A stretch of DNA of 46,974 bases from JAVVUJ01 sp964461765 (lineage in GTDB: Bacteria > Bacillota > Clostridia > Peptostreptococcales > Anaerovoracaceae): the NCBI GenBank assembly GCA_964461765.1, contig CAYWVS010000018.1, positions 1 to 46,974 of the forward strand. Direction: 5' to 3'. Shown piece by piece: positions 33,829 through 42,962 of this stretch (positions are counted from its first letter, which is position 1; every line of letters begins with the position of its first letter). A program made the position numbers and the translations under genes. Under the pieces are notes generated by a model. That model was not told the DNA's origin and did no database searches. It was given only the letters and a program-made list of their open reading frames with translations.

Positions 33829-35793
33829 ATGAAAGGCTATACTAGCGAAACGATTAGAAATGTTGCACTTGTTGGACATGGCGGTTGTGGCAAAACCACT
33901 TTGATAGAAGCTGCATTAATGGCTACGGGCGTTACGAGCAGAATGGGAAAAGTCGAAGATGGCAATACAGTTTCTGACTATGACAAAATGGAAATTGAAA
34001 AAGGGTATTCCATCAATACTTCAGTAATTCCTATTGAGTGGAAAGATAGTAAGATTAACTTTATTGACACTCCCGGATATTTTGATTTTATCGGTGAAGT
34101 AAATGCTGCTTTGAGAGCTGCTGAGGCCGCTATCATTTTGGTGGATGCAGGATCCGGTGTCCAGGTAGGTACTGAGCAAGCTTGGAAGGCTTGTGAAAGA
34201 TATAAGAAACCCAGATTCATCGTTATTAATAAAAGAGATAAGGATGAATTTGATTTCCATAAAACCTATGATGAATTGAAATCGAAGTTTGGGGATACCT
34301 TGATTCCTTTCAGCTGGCCCATTACAGCAGAGATTGACGAGTCGTTAAAAGAGGCCATTGCCATGACAGATGATGACCTTATGGAAAAATATTTTAGCGG
34401 AGAAGCTTTTACAGATGAAGAATTTCGCAATGGTTTAGTAAAGGGTATTGCAGATGGTGGCATCGTTCCCGTATGTTCTTCGGCGGTTTCTTTTGGACAA
34501 GGCATCGAAGGCCTTTTGGACATCATTATTGCATATTTCCCCACACCTTTACAACACGGTCCTTACAGAGGATTTAACAACAATAATGAGCCTGTAGAGC
34601 GACTTTCTGTGGTGAATGCACCTATGTCAGCTTTTGTCTTCAAAACCATTGCTGACCCCTTCGTAGGAAAGATATCCGTTATGAAGGTGGTTACAGGAAA
34701 GATCAACTCCAGTACAGAGGTTCTTAATGAAAGAACCGGCAAGCCTGAAAAATTAGGAAAACTGTTTTTCTTGAGAGGAAAAAACCAGTTGGAGTTAGAC
34801 TATGCAGAAGCCGGGGATATCGTAGCTGTATCCAAGCTGCAGCATACTCTTTCTGGGGATACACTTTGCGATAAGGCAGACGAAGTTCGTTATTTGCCTT
34901 TGGACTTCCCCGAGCCATCCCTATATATGGCCATCGAACCCTTGGACAAGGGAGATGAAGAAAAAATCGCCTCAGGATTGGCCAAGCTGAGAGAGGAAGA
35001 TCCCTCCTTTGTAGTGGAGCGAAATGTAGAAACTCATCAAACCTTAATCGGAGGTCAGGGCGAGATTCAGATAGGCATTATTATTGCTAAATTAAAAGAT
35101 AAATTCGGAGTTAACGTAAAACTTGTTGACCAGAAGATTCCATATAGAGAAACCATAAAGGGTAACTCAGATGTGCAAGGAAAACATAAAAAACAATCAG
35201 GTGGTGCAGGACAGTATGGGGACGTACATATTAAGTTCTCTCCTTCACAGCAAGAATTTGAGTTTGAAGAAAAACTATTTGGTGGATCAGTACCAAAGAA
35301 CTACGTTCCGGCTGTAGAAAAAGGCTTAAGAGAATCCATGGAAAAAGGACCTTTGGCCGGATGTAAGGTAGTAAATGTCAAGGCGGTATTCTACGATGGC
35401 TCCTATCACGATGTAGACTCCAATGAAATGGCATTTAAAATTGCCGCTTCCTTGGCCTTCAAGAAAGGATTTATGGAAGCAAAACCCATACTTTTGGAAC
35501 CTGTAATGCATGTAGAAATTATCGTGCCTGACGAGTATACCGGTGACGTTATGGGAGACATGAATAAGAGAAGAGGTAAGATTCTGGGCATGGAACCACT
35601 TCCCGGTGGAGAGCAGAAGGTTCTAGCAGAAGCGCCTCAGGCTGAAATGTTCAAATATGCCATAACTCTCAGATCCATGACTCAGGGAAAAGGAAGCTTT
35701 ACCATGAAGTTTGAAAGATATGAAGAACTTCCTGCTCACATGGCTGAAAAAATTATTGCAGAACATAAAAAGGAAATGGAAGCCGGACATTAA
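33829..35793 (+). CDS. Short EF-G-like translational GTPase (EF-G paralogue)
   Basis: The 654-residue protein is an EF-G-type GTPase, about 40 residues shorter than canonical FusA. It has P-loop GHGGCGKTT, NKRDKDE (NKxD) and domains II-V; domain IV includes GGAGQYGDV. The switch II motif is DTPGYFDF: the catalytic His of DTPGHVDF is Tyr. Switch I is EKGYSINTS rather than RGITI. Such paralogues coexist with FusA and act in ribosome recycling or antibiotic or stress tolerance, or have no clear role. A strong ribosome site and its own promoter suggest it is expressed. Confidence 0.85.
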   Translation: MKGYTSETIRNVALVGHGGCGKTTLIEAALMATGVTSRMGKVEDGNTVSDYDKMEIEKGYSINTSVIPIEWKDSKINFIDTPGYFDFIGEVNAALRAAEAAIILVDAGSGVQVGTEQAWKACERYKKPRFIVINKRDKDEFDFHKTYDELKSKFGDTLIPFSWPITAEIDESLKEAIAMTDDDLMEKYFSGEAFTDEEFRNGLVKGIADGGIVPVCSSAVSFGQGIEGLLDIIIAYFPTPLQHGPYRGFNNNNEPVERLSVVNAPMSAFVFKTIADPFVGKISVMKVVTGKINSSTEVLNERTGKPEKLGKLFFLRGKNQLELDYAEAGDIVAVSKLQHTLSGDTLCDKADEVRYLPLDFPEPSLYMAIEPLDKGDEEKIASGLAKLREEDPSFVVERNVETHQTLIGGQGEIQIGIIIAKLKDKFGVNVKLVDQKIPYRETIKGNSDVQGKHKKQSGGAGQYGDVHIKFSPSQQEFEFEEKLFGGSVPKNYVPAVEKGLRESMEKGPLAGCKVVNVKAVFYDGSYHDVDSNEMAFKIAASLAFKKGFMEAKPILLEPVMHVEIIVPDEYTGDVMGDMNKRRGKILGMEPLPGGEQKVLAEAPQAEMFKYAITLRSMTQGKGSFTMKFERYEELPAHMAEKIIAEHKKEMEAGH

Positions 35794-36351
35794 AAAACCT
35801 TTAATAAAACATTAAATTGTTTAGAAAACCATAGAAAAGGCTATTATGGATGATATAATAGAGAAGCCACTTATCTTTGAATGCCGTACATTTATTAGAT
35901 GAGTGAGAAGTCAAGTAGTTGAATAAATATACTTGAACAGGCTTTCATATTATGGAATACTGTAATAGTCTTTTTTGAAAACCTCATATTTAATATAATA
36001 TTTTGTTAATGAGAAGTTGAGATAAAGCTGCATTTACATAGAGAGGGAAACAGTTTGGGCACACAGATTGTACCTTTTTTTTCAACATTAAAAGATTGGA
36101 AAATCGCAAATGCAGGTGGATCTCAGGAGAACATAAGCCTTAATACTGGTGCACCTAAGCGATCGCAGGAGATCGATTTTGTCCAAAGTGCCGTAAAATG
36201 ACTACCGGAAAATTTTGCTCAGATTGTGGTACTGAAACCGTCTAATATTACCTAGAATATGGAGCACCATTCAGTAATACAATAATCTGTGGGGTCTATA
36301 TCCCTATTTACTGAGAGACTGTATCCAATAAAATAGATAGGAAATATTAGA
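35794..36351. other. Intergenic region with degraded gene fragment
   Basis: About 560 bases lie between the EF-G-like gene and the amidase. Apart from the frame-broken zinc-ribbon remnant at 36055-36245 and a weak stem TTTAAT...ATTAAA just after the EF-G stop, I see no gene, RNA or repeat. The first 260 bases are AT-rich. Confidence 0.5.
36055..36245 (+). pseudogene. Frame-broken zinc-ribbon protein remnant
   Basis: A frame opening at a TTG after GAGAGGGA gives about 48 residues and ends shortly after NTGAPKRSQEIDF. In another frame, starting near 36174, the sequence reads RFCPKCRKMTTGKFCSDCG and stops at 36243, a clean zinc ribbon with four cysteines. A one-base or two-base slip near 36170-36180 would join them. 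C-terminal zinc ribbons of this type close SPFH/YdjI-like and other short proteins; the N-terminal body is absent, so this looks like the decayed tail of a lost gene. Confidence 0.5.
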
Positions 36352-37035
36352 ATGAACGAGATGCCAATTGTAAGCTACAAAGGTAAACCTCAAAATGAAC
36401 AAAGTAAAAAATTAACAAGAATAATAACCATATTGACATTCCTGTTATTTATCATAACAGGAATGACCATTGGTGGAGTAGCATATTTAAGCTCATTGCC
36501 CTCTATAGAAAGCCCTATTCCCTTGCAGGTGGAAAGAATCCCCATCTATGTAGATTTATTGCCCGTGGGAATCTCCGGATACATAGGTCAAGAGATGAAA
36601 ATTAAACACATTGTAGTTCACGAAACAGGGAATCCCAGAGTTGGGTCTGACGCTGCTGCTCATAATGAATATATTCATAAGGCGGCTCAGAAGACACCTA
36701 TTTCATGGCACTACACTGTTGACGATCACCAAATCTATAAGCACCTTCCCGATAATCAGGTGGGATTCCATGCTGGGGATAAATTCAAACAGGGTGGCGG
36801 AAATATGAATGGCATCGGCATAGAGATGTGTGTCAATGCAGACGGCAATTTTGAGCAAACCTTGCAAAATACTGCAGCACTCATCCGATATTTAATGAAA
36901 GAATATGAATTGACAATATACGATGTAAAGAAACACCAGGATTTTTCAGGCAAAACTTGCCCGGAAACCCTGATTCTCACAGGCAGATGGGAAGAATTCC
37001 TCAACATGATTGAAGAACCACCTAAACCATATTAA
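36352..37035 (+). CDS. Membrane-anchored N-acetylmuramoyl-L-alanine amidase (Amidase_2)
   Basis: The 227-residue protein has one N-terminal membrane span at about 22-48 and an external Amidase_2/PGRP-type domain. Zinc ligands appear as IVVHETGN (first His), WHYTVDDHQ (His, with the catalytic Tyr region) and KHQDFSGKTCPETL (His and Cys). It would cut the amide bond between N-acetylmuramic acid and the stem peptide. Proteins of this form act in cell separation, sporulation or wall turnover. Neighbouring radA is separated by 130 bases and is probably independent. Confidence 0.85.
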   Translation: MNEMPIVSYKGKPQNEQSKKLTRIITILTFLLFIITGMTIGGVAYLSSLPSIESPIPLQVERIPIYVDLLPVGISGYIGQEMKIKHIVVHETGNPRVGSDAAAHNEYIHKAAQKTPISWHYTVDDHQIYKHLPDNQVGFHAGDKFKQGGGNMNGIGIEMCVNADGNFEQTLQNTAALIRYLMKEYELTIYDVKKHQDFSGKTCPETLILTGRWEEFLNMIEEPPKPY

Positions 37036-37167
37036 TGAAAAAATTTCAAGTTAAAATGAAATTTATAAAAGACAATTTGAAATTACCAGAAAATAAAATA
37101 CAACTCACAAAACTGCGAAATAACTTTGCGCCATGCAAAATCAAATAGTTTTAGAAAAGGACATAGA

Positions 37168-38556
37168 ATGGCAAAAAAAAACAAGACAGTATTCGTGTGT
37201 CAGGAATGCGGATACGATAGCCCAAAATGGATGGGACAGTGTATCTGTGGACAATGGAATACCATGGTGGAAGAAAAGGTAATTGAGGTCAACGCCCAAG
37301 ACAATCGCCATCGAGGCAGCGAAACCGGCAAGGCAAAAGCCAGAGAAATTACCTCCGTAAAATCCGGGGATTATACCCGAATGGATACGGGTATCGGTGA
37401 ACTTAACCGAGTATTGGGGGGAGGTCTGGTGAAGGGATCATTAACCTTGATTTCCGGAGAACCGGGCATTGGAAAATCTACGTTAATTATTCAAGCTGCC
37501 GCCAAAATGACTGAAATCTGCGGAAAGGTACTCTACGTTACAGGGGAGGAGTCAGAAGAGCAGATTAAAATGCGTGCAGACAGAGTGTGTAAAGGAAACT
37601 TGGACAACCTGTTCTTGCTCGCTGAAACCAACATGGAAAACATCCTTGCTGTACAGGAGGAGCTAAATCCCGGGTTTATCATTATAGATTCCATTCAAAC
37701 CATGTATTCCCAGGATTTGGATTCTGCACCCGGTACGGTTTCTCAGGTAAGAATCTGCGGCAATGAGCTTATGAAGGTGGGTAAAGTAAAAAATATTCCC
37801 GTGTTTATTGTGGCTCATGTAACGAAAACCGGGGATTTGGCAGGACCAAAGATATTGGAACACCTTGTAGATTGTGTATTGCAATTTAACGGTGAAAGAA
37901 ACCAAGAGCTGAGAATTTTACGAGCCAATAAGAACAGATTTGGCACTACCAGTGAAATCGGTGCTTTTCAAATGGAAGAGGAAGGCCTAATAGAAATCCT
38001 GAACTTATCCAAAAGCTTTTTGGAAGGATTGGAAAATGGAATAGAAGGGGCTGTGGCAACTGCGGTCTACGAAGGGACAAGGCCTTTGCTCTTGGAGGTA
38101 CAAGCCCTGACAGCACCTACCAATATTGGGTTTGCAAGAAGGACAGCCATTGGAGTGGAAAATGCAAGATTGAACATGATTTTAGCTGTATTAGAAAGGA
38201 AAGCAGGTTTGTCCTTAATCAATCAAGATGTGTACATCAATGTGGTAGGTGGATTAAAGCCCGAGGGCACTTCCACGGATCTTGCTGTAGCTCTGGCCAT
38301 TTACTCATCCTTTTATAATATTAAGTGTTCCAATAAGACCCTAATCATGGGTGAAATTGGATTGACCGGCGACTTGCGCTCTGTGCAAAATGCGGAAAAA
38401 ATCATTCGTGAAGCAGTTCGTATGGGATTTGAAACCATCATTCTCCCTCAAAAAAACTTGACAAAACTGACTGCACCACCCGAAGAGTTAAAGCTATTAG
38501 GGGCTGTGAATCTGAAGCAGGCTATTGGGTTTATTGCTAAAAGCAATGAAAGTTAG
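37168..38556 (+). CDS. radA: DNA repair ATPase RadA
   Basis: The 462-residue protein is a complete RadA/Sms. It has the N-terminal zinc finger CQECGYDSPKWMGQCICGQW, Walker A GEPGIGKSTL, Walker B-type FIIIDSIQT, the family motif KNRFGTTSEIG and a C-terminal Lon-like domain (about 290-455). It drives branch migration and helps process recombination intermediates. I use the Met at 37168, preceded by AAAAGGACATAG; an earlier in-frame Met lacks a ribosome site. A bidirectional terminator follows it. Confidence 0.95.
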   Translation: MAKKNKTVFVCQECGYDSPKWMGQCICGQWNTMVEEKVIEVNAQDNRHRGSETGKAKAREITSVKSGDYTRMDTGIGELNRVLGGGLVKGSLTLISGEPGIGKSTLIIQAAAKMTEICGKVLYVTGEESEEQIKMRADRVCKGNLDNLFLLAETNMENILAVQEELNPGFIIIDSIQTMYSQDLDSAPGTVSQVRICGNELMKVGKVKNIPVFIVAHVTKTGDLAGPKILEHLVDCVLQFNGERNQELRILRANKNRFGTTSEIGAFQMEEEGLIEILNLSKSFLEGLENGIEGAVATAVYEGTRPLLLEVQALTAPTNIGFARRTAIGVENARLNMILAVLERKAGLSLINQDVYINVVGGLKPEGTSTDLAVALAIYSSFYNIKCSNKTLIMGEIGLTGDLRSVQNAEKIIREAVRMGFETIILPQKNLTKLTAPPEELKLLGAVNLKQAIGFIAKSNES

Positions 38557-38568
38557 CCCAAAACTTAA

Positions 38569-38601
38569 AAAGAGCCCGATGAAGATATTTATGGGCTCTT
38601 T
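38569..38601. terminator. Bidirectional terminator between radA and SDR gene
   Basis: AAAGAGCCC and GGGCTCTTT form a perfect nine-base stem with a 15-base loop; A and T runs on both sides let it work for radA and the convergent SDR gene. Confidence 0.85.
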
Positions 38602-38659
38602 AAAAATCTAAAAACCATAGAGTTTTAGAAAGGTATTGCTTGAAATATAGTCATATTTC

Positions 38660-39439
38660 TTATTTCAATACTTCCGTCTTATCCTGACGGACTTCTCCGT
38701 TCCAGGCAGCTAAACCGCCATCGATGGAGATGCATTCTCCGTTTATAAATGCTGACTTATCAGAAGCTAAAAATAACATTAGGTCTGCAATTTCCTTAGG
38801 AGTGCTAATTCTTCCGGAAGGATTATTTTTTTCAAAGGCCTCTATGACCTCTTTGGTGGAACCCGTTAAAAACATCTTTGTAGCGGTGGCACTTGGGCAG
38901 ATGGCATTGACGCGAATGCCGTGCTGTATATAATCTAACGCCATAGATCTTGTTAAATTGTTTACAGCACCTTTAGAAGCCGCATAGATGGAACAGTTAT
39001 ACCCCCCACGCTTGCCGCAAAGGGAGGAAATATTGATAATTACACCCTTTTTTCTTTCCATCATCTGGGGGATAAAATATTTAGATGTCTGGAAACAGCC
39101 CTTTAGGTTAGCGGAAATCTGTCTGTCAAAATCATTTTCCGAGGTTTCGTGAACCAACCCGCCGATAAAAATGGCGGCGGCATTGATCAAAACATCACAT
39201 CCACCTATTTTTTCATTGGTGTAATGAACTAACTTTTCAACTTGTATAGCATCCGTGCTGTCACATTGGCAGAAAAATAAATTTCCTTGATCTACATATT
39301 CTTTTAGCTCCTGAAGAACCACTTCAGATGCATTGGTGCTTCTGGATGTAAAGACTACCTTGTCTCCTTGCTTTAGAAACTCCTCCACGGCTTCACGTCC
39401 CATGCCGGAATTGCCTCCGGTGATTACTATTCGTTGCAT
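38660..39439 (-). CDS. Short-chain dehydrogenase/reductase
   Basis: The 259-residue classical SDR shows TGGNSGMGREA near the N terminus, LINAAAIF (about 85), NISSLCG with catalytic Ser (about 138) and YAASK (about 153-157). The Arg-Ser pair after strand two (FTSRSTNA) hints at NADP. It is the last gene of the minus-strand catabolic run, separated from the oxidoreductase gene by 191 bases. It probably interconverts a hydroxy and a keto group of a pathway intermediate, such as a keto-sugar or sugar acid. Confidence 0.85.
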   Translation of the reverse strand: MQRIVITGGNSGMGREAVEEFLKQGDKVVFTSRSTNASEVVLQELKEYVDQGNLFFCQCDSTDAIQVEKLVHYTNEKIGGCDVLINAAAIFIGGLVHETSENDFDRQISANLKGCFQTSKYFIPQMMERKKGVIINISSLCGKRGGYNCSIYAASKGAVNNLTRSMALDYIQHGIRVNAICPSATATKMFLTGSTKEVIEAFEKNNPSGRISTPKEIADLMLFLASDKSAFINGECISIDGGLAAWNGEVRQDKTEVLK

Positions 39440-39630
39440 ATTTTGTTACCTCTTACTCTCTGTAGCTTTTGCTGAATTCAGACTCTAATTATCTTCGGAA
39501 CTAAAAGCTTAATTCAACTTATATAGCGCCTTTGAAAGTGCAAAGCTAAAGAAAATATAAAAAAACTTGCACTTTTAATAAAGTCTTAAAAAATTTTAAA
39601 CGAAACATTTTTTTTAATTGTCCAGTAAGC

Positions 39631-41499
39631 TTAGTTCAGCCAACCAAGGCCAAGTTCCAATTTTTTCGCTTTGGTAGGTCTCCCTTCACAATCCAAACCG
39701 GCCATCTCATAATAGAGGGCTCGTGTTCTGTTGAAATCTTCCTCATTTACTACAGCACCTTCCGTCACGCCACCCGTCAATGGATCGTCAAACAGCCTGC
39801 GTGGCAAATCGTCATCCTTGGCGGTAAAACCTTCCCTGGCGTTAAATTCCCTCATCATGATCAATCGTCGATCGGCAACGCTAATCAGCTCGTGCAAATG
39901 GGTTTTCATGCCGGTGGCTGCATTTATCAAATTAGTCAAATCTTCAAAGTCATAGATAGTCCAGAAACTAAAAGTCAAGCAACAGACACTTGCGGTATCT
40001 AAAAGGCTGTACGCTCTCTGAGTCAAATAGTAAAGCCTTACCTTTTCGTCATTTAAATTCGTGTAATCCGGCTGTGGATCCAAAAGGCCGAAGCCTTGCA
40101 ATTGATAAGGAATCTCCCCGGATATGGAACCGTCAAAATTGGAGGATACGTGATCCGAAGCCATGGGAATAGTGGCGTATGCCAATGCCAAAGAAGATTT
40201 TACATGAGGCATATGAGCAGGAAATTCCTTGCCTTTGACATGCACTGCATATTTTAAAGCCTCTCCGCCTAACTTTTCTGCAACTCCTTTAGTACCTTCA
40301 GCAACTAAATCTCCAAAACCCTTTCTCATAGCTGTCAATTCTGCCAATTGTACTACAGCGTCTACATTTCCAAACCTTAAATCCAAACCGTCCGTATCTT
40401 TCTCCGTCAAAAGTCCTTTTTCAAAGCAATCCATGATAAAGCCCACGGTACCACCGAAGGAAATGGTATCCATGGTATACTTACTGCAAGCTTCATTAAT
40501 TTTGATAATGCCCAGCTTGTCGCTAATGCCTAAGTTAGAACCACACATACCTACGGTTTCATATTCTGGACCGCCATAGGCAGGGTCTACCACATCTGTA
40601 TTGGTTACATGCCTTTTGCAGCTTTGCACGCAAGCGTAGCAGGTGCCGGGTTTTATGTAGGTATCTGTCCAAGCACTAGCCAACAAATCTTCTGTACCCT
40701 CAAAGGTTCCGCTGGTCCAGTTTCTGGTAGGCATACCGCCTGTGACAAAATGCTCATCTACATTCACATTGGTTCCCGCATTTTTAAAGCCTATATAAGC
40801 ATCCTCGTTCTTAACACGTTCAATTCCTTTTTTCGATAAAGCATTGATAAATTCAGGATCTTCAAATTGAATTTTTCCGGTACCTCTTACAGCGATGGCT
40901 TTTAGGTTCTTGCTTCCCATGACAGCTCCCAAGCCGTTTCGTCCGTTAAAGTGAGCCAACTCGTTGGAAATGCAAGCATATTTTACTAAGTTTTCCCCTG
41001 CAGGACCGATTTGGCAGATTTTTACCTTACTGTCACCTAACTCTTCTCGAATGGCATCCTGAGATTCTTTGGTTACCATGCCCCAGATAGAGTTTGCATC
41101 TTTTAACTCTACTTGATCATCTCGGATACTTAAATAAACCGGGGTCTCGGATTTTCCCTTAATGACGATGGCATCATATCCTGCGGCTCTCAACTCTGGT
41201 GCAAAATATCCGCCGGCTTCACTGGTTCCGATGCCACCGGTTTGAGGTGATTTGGCAGTGACATTATGTCTGGAAGCTCCACTGACTTTGGCACCACTGA
41301 CAGGACCCAGTGAAAATGTAATGACGTTTTCAGGGGAGAGGGCATCAATACCTTGAGGGATTTCTTTTAGTGCGTAGTATACGCCCATGCAGCTTCCGCC
41401 CAGATATTTTCTGTAAAATTGCTCCGGGGGTGTCTCAATGGTAATTGCCTTTGTGGTTAAATCCACATGAAGTATTTTTCCTGTATATCCTTTAAACAT
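39631..41499 (-). CDS. Aldehyde:ferredoxin oxidoreductase (tungsten/Mo-pterin)
   Basis: The 622-residue protein is a full-length AOR-family enzyme. The opening MFKGYTGKILHVDLTT, GGIGTSEAGGYFAPELR, NELAHFNGRNGLGAVMGSKN and the [4Fe-4S] motif CYACVQSCKRH (with a later Cys near residue 505) are characteristic. It oxidises an aldehyde to an acid and reduces ferredoxin, using a tungsto- or molybdo-bispterin. A MoaD-like gene for pterin sulfur transfer lies upstream in the same strand. It would remove a reactive aldehyde produced in the operon and conserve energy as reduced ferredoxin. Confidence 0.92.
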   Translation of the reverse strand: MFKGYTGKILHVDLTTKAITIETPPEQFYRKYLGGSCMGVYYALKEIPQGIDALSPENVITFSLGPVSGAKVSGASRHNVTAKSPQTGGIGTSEAGGYFAPELRAAGYDAIVIKGKSETPVYLSIRDDQVELKDANSIWGMVTKESQDAIREELGDSKVKICQIGPAGENLVKYACISNELAHFNGRNGLGAVMGSKNLKAIAVRGTGKIQFEDPEFINALSKKGIERVKNEDAYIGFKNAGTNVNVDEHFVTGGMPTRNWTSGTFEGTEDLLASAWTDTYIKPGTCYACVQSCKRHVTNTDVVDPAYGGPEYETVGMCGSNLGISDKLGIIKINEACSKYTMDTISFGGTVGFIMDCFEKGLLTEKDTDGLDLRFGNVDAVVQLAELTAMRKGFGDLVAEGTKGVAEKLGGEALKYAVHVKGKEFPAHMPHVKSSLALAYATIPMASDHVSSNFDGSISGEIPYQLQGFGLLDPQPDYTNLNDEKVRLYYLTQRAYSLLDTASVCCLTFSFWTIYDFEDLTNLINAATGMKTHLHELISVADRRLIMMREFNAREGFTAKDDDLPRRLFDDPLTGGVTEGAVVNEEDFNRTRALYYEMAGLDCEGRPTKAKKLELGLGWLN

Positions 41500-41675
41500 A
41501 TTTTACCTCTCTTATATTTAGAATAAATTATTTGCCTAGCTATATCCTGCTTGCTAAAATAAATTTTGTCTTTATCTCAGTTTCTATCGTTTTTTACAAT
41601 TTTTTTAAAAAATTAAATACTAAGCTTTATCCTCTAATAACTACAGATGTTTATAAATCCCTTAAGCTTTAAACA

Positions 41676-41918
41676 TCATCCTCCGGATAAGTGGGGCAAG
41701 ATCACAAAGGTGTCCCCCTCACATATTTCTCCGGTACTGTTGGCAATCGTAACACCGTTCTTTAATATGGAAAAATGCAAGCCTTTGTTGGCCGAACCTA
41801 ACAAGTCACAAACCCCCTGGGTTAAGGAATCTATATTGGGCTCCACCATAATGCTCATGACATTTTCCTTAAACTTAAAGCCTAACAAACCGATAAATTT
41901 CACATTTACTTGAATCAT
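41676..41918 (-). CDS. MoaD/ThiS-family sulfur carrier protein
   Basis: The 80-residue protein has the beta-grasp pattern of MoaD (VNVKFIGLLGF at the start, EGDTFVILPHLSGG at the end) and the C-terminal Gly-Gly needed for thiocarboxylate formation. It would donate sulfur for molybdopterin/tungstopterin assembly. Its place between the alcohol dehydrogenase and AOR genes, with a seven-base gap upstream, ties it to cofactor supply for the oxidoreductase. About 176 AT-rich bases separate it from AOR; I see nothing clear in them. Confidence 0.85.
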   Translation of the reverse strand: MIQVNVKFIGLLGFKFKENVMSIMVEPNIDSLTQGVCDLLGSANKGLHFSILKNGVTIANSTGEICEGDTFVILPHLSGG

Positions 41919-41925
41919 AAGTGCA

Positions 41926-42951
41926 CTAATCCTTTACCTTCACCAAAACCTTAAAGAAGTCAGATTCAGTAGTTACGAATTTAAAAGCTTCTTCCACTTC
42001 AGCTAAGTCATAGGTTTTACTAATGATTTTGTGGAACTCTTGATCCAATTGCCCACTTGCGATGATATCCAAGGCTCCTGCAAATGCAGATTGTGCATGG
42101 ACTCTCACACCGCGGATATCCAATTCCTTTAAGAATACACTCATGGTGTCCACGGGATACTTATCTCCCGCCATGCCTACGATCATGACCGTACCTCGAA
42201 TCTTTGCCAACTTTGTCATGGTTGCAATGCCGGCCTTGCTACCGGATGCCTCAAAGACTACATCAAAGCCTTTACCTTTGGTAATTTCATTTACCTCACT
42301 GTCAAAATCATCATGCATGGGATTCAGAGTTGCAAAACCTAAGGAAGCAGCAAAGTTCAGCCTAAATTCGTTGACCTCGGAAATAATGACTTCTGCCCCG
42401 GTATGACGGGCGATAAGTGCCAGAAGCATACCGATGGGACCTCCTCCGATGATGACAGCACGCTGCCCCACGGATAAACCGCTTCTCCTTACATCGTGAA
42501 CGGCTACGGCGATAGGCTCCGTTAATGCGGCCAACTGAAGATCAACACCCTCCGGCACCTTATATATTTTCTTAGAGGCTACAGTGACATATTCGGCAAA
42601 GCAGCCGTTCCTATGGATGCCAAGCAAGCTCAGCTGACCGCAGACATTATCACTTCCCGAGGTGCATGGCTCGCAGACGCCGCAGGAAAAAAAGGGCTGT
42701 GCTACAACTGTATCACCAACGGCTAAATCGCTCCTGTTGGGATCGTTAATTTCCACCAACCGTCCCACGAACTCATGACCGGGAATAACCGGAAACTTTG
42801 CAGTGGGATGTAATCCCCTTAAAACATGGAGGTCGGAGCCGCAGATTCCCGCATAGGAAACTTCAATTAAAGCCTCTCCAAGATTTGGTGTAGGCACTTC
42901 TGCATCTATGAGCTGCACCTGATTTTTTTCGGGATAATAAGTGGCTTTCAT
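41926..42951 (-). CDS. Zinc-dependent alcohol/polyol dehydrogenase (MDR family)
   Basis: The 341-residue protein is a threonine/sorbitol dehydrogenase-type MDR enzyme. Zinc ligands are in GICGSDLH (Cys), GHEFVGR (His-Glu) and the structural-zinc lobe CGVCEPCTSGSDNVC has four cysteines. The Rossmann motif is IGGGPIGMLL near residue 170. It would oxidise a secondary alcohol of a polyol or sugar derivative with NAD(P). It starts 11 bases after the transketolase C-terminal gene. Confidence 0.9.
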   Translation of the reverse strand: MKATYYPEKNQVQLIDAEVPTPNLGEALIEVSYAGICGSDLHVLRGLHPTAKFPVIPGHEFVGRLVEINDPNRSDLAVGDTVVAQPFFSCGVCEPCTSGSDNVCGQLSLLGIHRNGCFAEYVTVASKKIYKVPEGVDLQLAALTEPIAVAVHDVRRSGLSVGQRAVIIGGGPIGMLLALIARHTGAEVIISEVNEFRLNFAASLGFATLNPMHDDFDSEVNEITKGKGFDVVFEASGSKAGIATMTKLAKIRGTVMIVGMAGDKYPVDTMSVFLKELDIRGVRVHAQSAFAGALDIIASGQLDQEFHKIISKTYDLAEVEEAFKFVTTESDFFKVLVKVKD

Positions 42952-42962
42952 TGGATTCCTCC

